This document shows, in pieces, positions 23,313-27,022 of a stretch of 27,022 nucleotides of DNA; positions within the stretch are counted from its first letter, which is position 1, and every line of letters begins with the position of its first letter. A program made the translations under genes and the position numbers. Source of the stretch: CAZESH01 sp964514665 (GTDB lineage: Bacteria > Bacillota > Bacilli > Paenibacillales > KCTC-25726); NCBI GenBank assembly GCA_964514665.1, contig CAZESH010000019.1, positions 1 through 27,022 on the forward strand, given 5' to 3'. Below the pieces are notes generated by a model that worked only from the letters and a program-made list of their open reading frames with translations, did no database searches and was not told the DNA's origin.

Positions 23313-24595
23313 CGTGTCCTTTCCTTTTCCTTTTCTTCCGCCAAGTATGGAATGGTTAGCGGGCCAAGCGGCAGAATGCCGATCGAAGTATGCCGGCCAT
23401 ACTTTTTTATTAGCTCGCTCAGCGTTTTTTCAATGTTGTCCGTATAATGAAACATCGCCTTTTCGATGTCTTCTCGACCAAGGCAGGAATAGACGTATAC
23501 ATCGGCCCACAATTGGACTAACGCTTGCTTTTGAACTTGCCACTGATCGAACATCGAGAAGGATTCGTCATGAATCATCTCAATAATCTCCTGCGGCGTG
23601 TTACGCATCTGCAATATTTTTGCGTAATTGCCGTGGTCAGGCAGACCGTCGCTGCATTCAGAGGCGCTGATGATTGCTCCGCCTTTTTTCACGACTTTCT
23701 GAGCCGCGCTCATCCCTTTGACTGCTTGATACAAATTCTGATCCAACGGAAACCCGCTGTTGGTTGTAATCACGATATCGAACGGTTGTTTGCAGGCCGC
23801 CATGGAATGCTCCCTGACGAATTCACAACCCTTTCGATGAGCCGCGATCACATCGCCCGCAAAAAATCCGGTGATCTGTTTATTTCCGTTCAAGGTGACA
23901 TTCAGCAAAAAATCCGGATTCGAGCGAAGGGCGATCTCCGCCGCTTCCTGTTGAACCGGGTTGTCGTCAAGCAATCCCCAAGTGCTGCCCGGATGGCCGA
24001 TCATCCGGGCATTATGAAAATGCAAAATCGTTTCGATTCCCGCAATTCCCGGCATGATCCCTTTTGGTCCTCCGCTGAATCCGGCAAAAAAATGCGGCTC
24101 GATAAATCCGGTTATAATTTTAATATCGCTTTGCATATACACTTCATTCAAATAAATTTCCGTTCCGGAGGAGCTTTTGCCCAGATAGGTTTGAGTCGAT
24201 TTGTCAAAAGCGTTATTGTTGATCACTGCAACGGTGTCGACAACATCCTCCCCAAGCATTTGGATCAGTTCTTCTCTTGTATTGTCCCTATGACTTCCCG
24301 TACCGTTCAGCACCACAAAATTTTCTCGAGGGACAAAATCCAACTCTTGCAGAATCCATGGCACCAATTTGTGGTTGGGCGTCGGGCGGGTCATATCGCT
24401 GATGACAATGCATACCCGATCCGCAGGTTTTACGATTTCCCTAAGCGGAAGCGTTCTGATTGGCTGTCTGACCGCTTCCAAAAACCCGGCTTTTTCATCC
24501 GTCAGCTTCTCGACATGCCGAGGCTCGATAATAACGGAATGCTCCGGCACCTCGATCTCCAACCCTGTTCTGCCATAAGCCAGATTAACCTTCAT
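23309..24595 (-). CDS. LarA-family nickel-pincer racemase/epimerase homologue (DUF2088)
   Basis: From the ATG at 24595 the protein is 428 aa, the usual LarA length. The catalytic set is present: His102 in GTGSHR, His168 in IEPHFFAGFSGG and Lys178 in GPKGIMPG. The spacings of 66 and 10 residues equal those between His108, His174 and Lys184 of Lactobacillus plantarum lactate racemase, so it probably binds the nickel-pincer cofactor. The LarB, LarC and LarE cofactor genes are not in the window. The frame is open to 24652, but GGAGGGGATGG before the ATG supports 24595. TACAAT near 24700 could be a weak -10 box. Flanked by a dehydrogenase and a glycerate kinase remnant, it may act on glycerate or another 2-hydroxy acid. 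Confidence 0.88.
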   Translation of the reverse strand: MKVNLAYGRTGLEIEVPEHSVIIEPRHVEKLTDEKAGFLEAVRQPIRTLPLREIVKPADRVCIVISDMTRPTPNHKLVPWILQELDFVPRENFVVLNGTGSHRDNTREELIQMLGEDVVDTVAVINNNAFDKSTQTYLGKSSSGTEIYLNEVYMQSDIKIITGFIEPHFFAGFSGGPKGIMPGIAGIETILHFHNARMIGHPGSTWGLLDDNPVQQEAAEIALRSNPDFLLNVTLNGNKQITGFFAGDVIAAHRKGCEFVREHSMAACKQPFDIVITTNSGFPLDQNLYQAVKGMSAAQKVVKKGGAIISASECSDGLPDHGNYAKILQMRNTPQEIIEMIHDESFSMFDQWQVQKQALVQLWADVYVYSCLGREDIEKAMFHYTDNIEKTLSELIKKYGRHTSIGILPLGPLTIPYLAEEKEKERTR

Positions 24596-24710
24596 AAAAC
24601 CATCCCCTCCCCTGTTTAAAACATAAAAGAGGCAGAAATCCATTACATTCACGGAAATTCTGCACTCGAGATTTTTTTCCTCTTATCGTCCATCCATTGT
24701 AGCATAAAAA

Positions 24711-25589
24711 TTAAATTTTACCGGCCCATTCTTTATAAAGGGAAAATACAGCCGCTACATCCAAGTCCCCATAGCCCCTGCCCACCGTCATTTGCATTAT
24801 CTGTTTGGCCAATCCAAGGGCGGGAGTGGCGATACCCAAACCTTGCGACATCTGCAGCGCCAGACCCAAATCCTTATTCATCAAAGCGGCGGAAAACTCG
24901 TTGCTCATGTCGTCGTTAATGATTTTCGGCGCCTTCGTTTCCACCACCCGGCTGTTGGCGCCGCCTTTGGAGATCACGCTCAGAAAATCCTCAACTTGGA
25001 TGCCTGCGTTTTCCACAATGGTCAATCCCTCTGCCAGCGCAAGCAAAGAGATCGCCACCATCGAATTGCTTGCCAGCTTTGCCGTAGAACCCGAACCACC
25101 CGTCCCCATATAAACCCAGTTTTTGCCCATTGCCTGGAATAATTTCACACATTGCTCAAAGACCTCTCGATTTCCTCCGACCATAAATCCGAGTGATCCT
25201 TCTTTGGCGTGAGGAGCGGAGCCGGTTACCGGCGCGTCGAGGACTTCAACACCTTTGGCGGCAAAAGCTTCGCTCAATTTTAGGCTGGTCTGCGGCGAAA
25301 CCGTGCTGGAGTCGATGATGATTTGTCCGGGCCTCGCACTATGGATCGCTCCGCCGTCGCCAAGCAGCAGCTCCAACACCTGCTGATCAGCGCTCAGCAT
25401 CGTAATCACCACATCCGCTTCCCTCGTCAATTCTGAAATATCTCCAGCCAGCTTTGCACCGCGCTTCACCAAATCATCAGCTTTTGACTTGGTCCGATTC
25501 CACACTATGAGCGGATGTCCTGCTGCCAAGATGTTTGAAGCCATGCCGTGGCCCATGATTCCCAAACCGATTACACCGATCGTTTTCAT
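24711..25589 (-). CDS. NAD(P)-dependent beta-hydroxyacid dehydrogenase (tartronate semialdehyde reductase/GarR type)
   Basis: The 292-aa protein has GLGIMG at 8-13, a WNRTKSK segment (30-36) that favours NADP, DAPVTGS at 118-124 and the catalytic region with Lys171. This combination is typical of tartronate/succinic semialdehyde reductases. Its place upstream of a glycerate kinase remnant fits D-glycerate formation, but other 3-hydroxy acids are possible. The ATG has GGAGATG 6 bases upstream and follows the CoA-transferase by 24 bp. Confidence 0.9.
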   Translation of the reverse strand: MKTIGVIGLGIMGHGMASNILAAGHPLIVWNRTKSKADDLVKRGAKLAGDISELTREADVVITMLSADQQVLELLLGDGGAIHSARPGQIIIDSSTVSPQTSLKLSEAFAAKGVEVLDAPVTGSAPHAKEGSLGFMVGGNREVFEQCVKLFQAMGKNWVYMGTGGSGSTAKLASNSMVAISLLALAEGLTIVENAGIQVEDFLSVISKGGANSRVVETKAPKIINDDMSNEFSAALMNKDLGLALQMSQGLGIATPALGLAKQIMQMTVGRGYGDLDVAAVFSLYKEWAGKI

Positions 25590-25613
25590 TTCAACATCTC
25601 CATCTTTAGGATT

Positions 25614-27022
25614 TCACTTCGCAAAAAAGCCGTTTTTGAAATTCATCAGCTGAGCCTCGAATATTTCTTTCGGCATTTCTTTTAAGTGGGGAGACATTTT
25701 CGGTTGGAATTCCATCTGAGCGAGAATGTCTTTTTCCAAATCCACGCCCGGAGCATATTCGATCAATTCCACGCCCTCTTCCGTCAGCCGGAAAACCGCC
25801 CTCTCCGTAACGTAATATACCGGCTGTTTGTTCGCGCGCGCATAACGTCCGCTGAAAGTAATTTGACGCACCTGGCTAACAAATTTTTTCTGGGTGCCTT
25901 CTTTGACGATTTTTAATTTCCCGTCTTCAATGGCCACTTCCAAGCCGCCGGTTGTGAATGTAGCCAGGAACACCACTTTCTTGGCCGGCTGTGTTATATC
26001 GATAAATCCTCCGCTGCCGACGGCGCGATTTCCAAATTTGCTGACATTGACGTTCCCGTTCACATCCACTTCCGCCGTACCCATGAACGTAATGTCGACG
26101 CCAGCCCCGTTATAGTAATCGAATTGATTTCCGTGTTCAATGATTGCTTCTGGATTTTTGGCGATGCCAAAATCCATTCCTCCTGAAGGCACGCCGCCGA
26201 TCACTCCGGATTCAACGGTCAGAAGAATATCCTTCAACACCCCCTCTTCACTGGCTACCGGACCGACGGTATCCCCCGGCATCCCGACGCCCAAATTGAC
26301 CACAGCGTTCGGAAACAATTCCATCACGCCCCGACGGCCGATAATTTTGCGTATATTGAGGGGGAGCGGCTTCAATTGGCTGTCGGGAACCCGGACCCCT
26401 CCCGTATATACAGGGTCATAGTAAACAGTGGAGGTCAGTCTGTGATCAGATTTCGGATCTTTTGCAATCACTATGGCATCTACGAAAATACCCGGGACGA
26501 CAACCTCTTTGGGAAGAAGCGTGCCTCTTTTGGCGTAATTCTTCACTTGAACGATAACTTTTCCCCCGTAACGTTTGGCTGCCTGAGCGACGGACAGTGC
26601 CTCCAGCCGGATTCCTTCATCCTCCATGGTGACATTGCCGAACTCGTCGGCCGTGGTTCCGCGGATGATCGCCACTTGGAGCGGGATCGACTTATAAAAC
26701 AAATAGTCCTCCCCCTCGAGTTGAACGACTTCAATTCCGCTGCCGGCCTCCTTCGCCTTCGCGTTCATCAAGCCGCCTTCAATGCGCGGATCGATAAACG
26801 TGCCGAGCCCCACTTTAGATATGTTGCCCGGTTTCCCCGAAGCCATTGCCCGCATAAGATGAACGAATTGTCCCTGGGGGATGCAGTGAGCTTCAACTTC
26901 ATTACTGAGGATTAATTCCCGCATTTTCGTGGCCGGCCCCCAATGCGAACCGAGAATTTTGTTAACCCAACCACGGTGCGCAAAGTGTTGAATTCCACCT
27001 TCGCGATCGCTTTGTCCCGCTG
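25614..27022 (-). CDS. Propionate CoA-transferase-type acyl-CoA:carboxylate CoA-transferase, 5' end beyond window
   Basis: The visible 468 codons match propionate CoA-transferase (Pct/YdiF). The frame runs open to the right edge, and the codons upstream of the internal ATG at 26924 are homologous (HFAHRGWVNKILGSHWGPAT), so that ATG is not the start. Landmarks are KVGLGTFIDPR, GEDYLFYKSIP and VESGVIGGVPSGG, whose glutamate (codon near 26212) is the expected covalent CoA-carrying residue, then QFDYYNGAGVD and SGGFIDITQ. The enzyme moves CoA between acyl-CoA and short-chain carboxylates. Full-length relatives have about 520 residues, so roughly 50 lie outside. It begins the visible part of the right-hand operon. 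Confidence 0.92.
   Translation of the reverse strand, partial: AGQSDREGGIQHFAHRGWVNKILGSHWGPATKMRELILSNEVEAHCIPQGQFVHLMRAMASGKPGNISKVGLGTFIDPRIEGGLMNAKAKEAGSGIEVVQLEGEDYLFYKSIPLQVAIIRGTTADEFGNVTMEDEGIRLEALSVAQAAKRYGGKVIVQVKNYAKRGTLLPKEVVVPGIFVDAIVIAKDPKSDHRLTSTVYYDPVYTGGVRVPDSQLKPLPLNIRKIIGRRGVMELFPNAVVNLGVGMPGDTVGPVASEEGVLKDILLTVESGVIGGVPSGGMDFGIAKNPEAIIEHGNQFDYYNGAGVDITFMGTAEVDVNGNVNVSKFGNRAVGSGGFIDITQPAKKVVFLATFTTGGLEVAIEDGKLKIVKEGTQKKFVSQVRQITFSGRYARANKQPVYYVTERAVFRLTEEGVELIEYAPGVDLEKDILAQMEFQPKMSPHLKEMPKEIFEAQLMNFKNGFFAK

Noticed and set aside
23525..24619. 364-codon plus-strand open frame
   Set aside because: It lies wholly antisense to the LarA-like gene, whose catalytic residues are recognisable. 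It has no homology I can see and no convincing ribosome site.
24633..24664. GCAGAA/TTCTGC inverted repeat upstream of the LarA-like gene
   Set aside because: Only six base pairs pair cleanly and there is no T tract, so it is too weak to call.

Overview
The window looks like chromosomal DNA from a spore-forming, moderately low-GC Bacillota bacterium, broadly Paenibacillaceae- or Alicyclobacillaceae-like. I cannot name the genus. The basis is strong AAGGAGG-type ribosome sites, frequent TTG starts, a Bacillus-type two-subunit serine dehydratase, and a DUF1906 gene preceded by a possible sigma-K promoter. All genes but one are on the minus strand, so the order of transcription runs from high to low coordinates. 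I see no rRNA, tRNA, CRISPR array or intact insertion sequence.

Right block (27022 to about 22750): a CoA-transferase cut by the window edge, a beta-hydroxyacid dehydrogenase, a LarA-type nickel racemase homologue, and a glycerate kinase remnant that is both frameshifted and truncated. The DUF1906 glycoside-hydrolase-like gene (21974-22621) is the only plus-strand gene and converges on that remnant. A 478-bp non-coding stretch separates it from a TTG-started 426-aa regulator (20215-21495).

Central block (20131 to 5084): 15 genes, mostly overlapping or spaced by fewer than 30 bp, which look like one catabolic operon. In order they are an M20D amidohydrolase, an iron-sulfur serine-dehydratase-type enzyme (sdaAB, sdaAA), a complete LivJHMGF-type ABC importer, a three-subunit CoxMSL-type molybdenum hydroxylase, a beta-hydroxyacid dehydrogenase, CoxG, XdhC and an MmgE/PrpD-family protein. 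A 15-bp perfect hairpin lies between the binding-protein gene and the first permease gene and probably sets higher binding-protein expression. The logic appears to be: import an unknown, possibly N-heterocyclic or N-acylated compound, hydroxylate it with the molybdenum enzyme, then deacylate, dehydrate and dehydrogenate the products. CoxG and XdhC would mature the molybdenum enzyme.

Left block (4833 to 1): an FCD-type GntR regulator with a near-consensus promoter and a palindromic operator, an NCS1 nucleobase-type permease, a fused MoxR-AAA+/VWA protein (CoxD plus CoxE in one chain), and the start of a second molybdenum hydroxylase whose [2Fe-2S] and molybdenum domains are fused. This last gene runs off the left edge.

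Two sets of shared DNA motifs tie the blocks together. A 24-bp element occurs 41-44 bp upstream of both the 426-aa regulator and the amidohydrolase that begins the operon. A 21-bp palindrome lies upstream of the 426-aa regulator (21617-21637) and recurs in imperfect form (17/21) upstream of the GntR gene (4939-4959). Taken together, this looks like a co-regulated, previously uncharacterised molybdenum-hydroxylase catabolic island. Its substrate cannot be read from the sequence.
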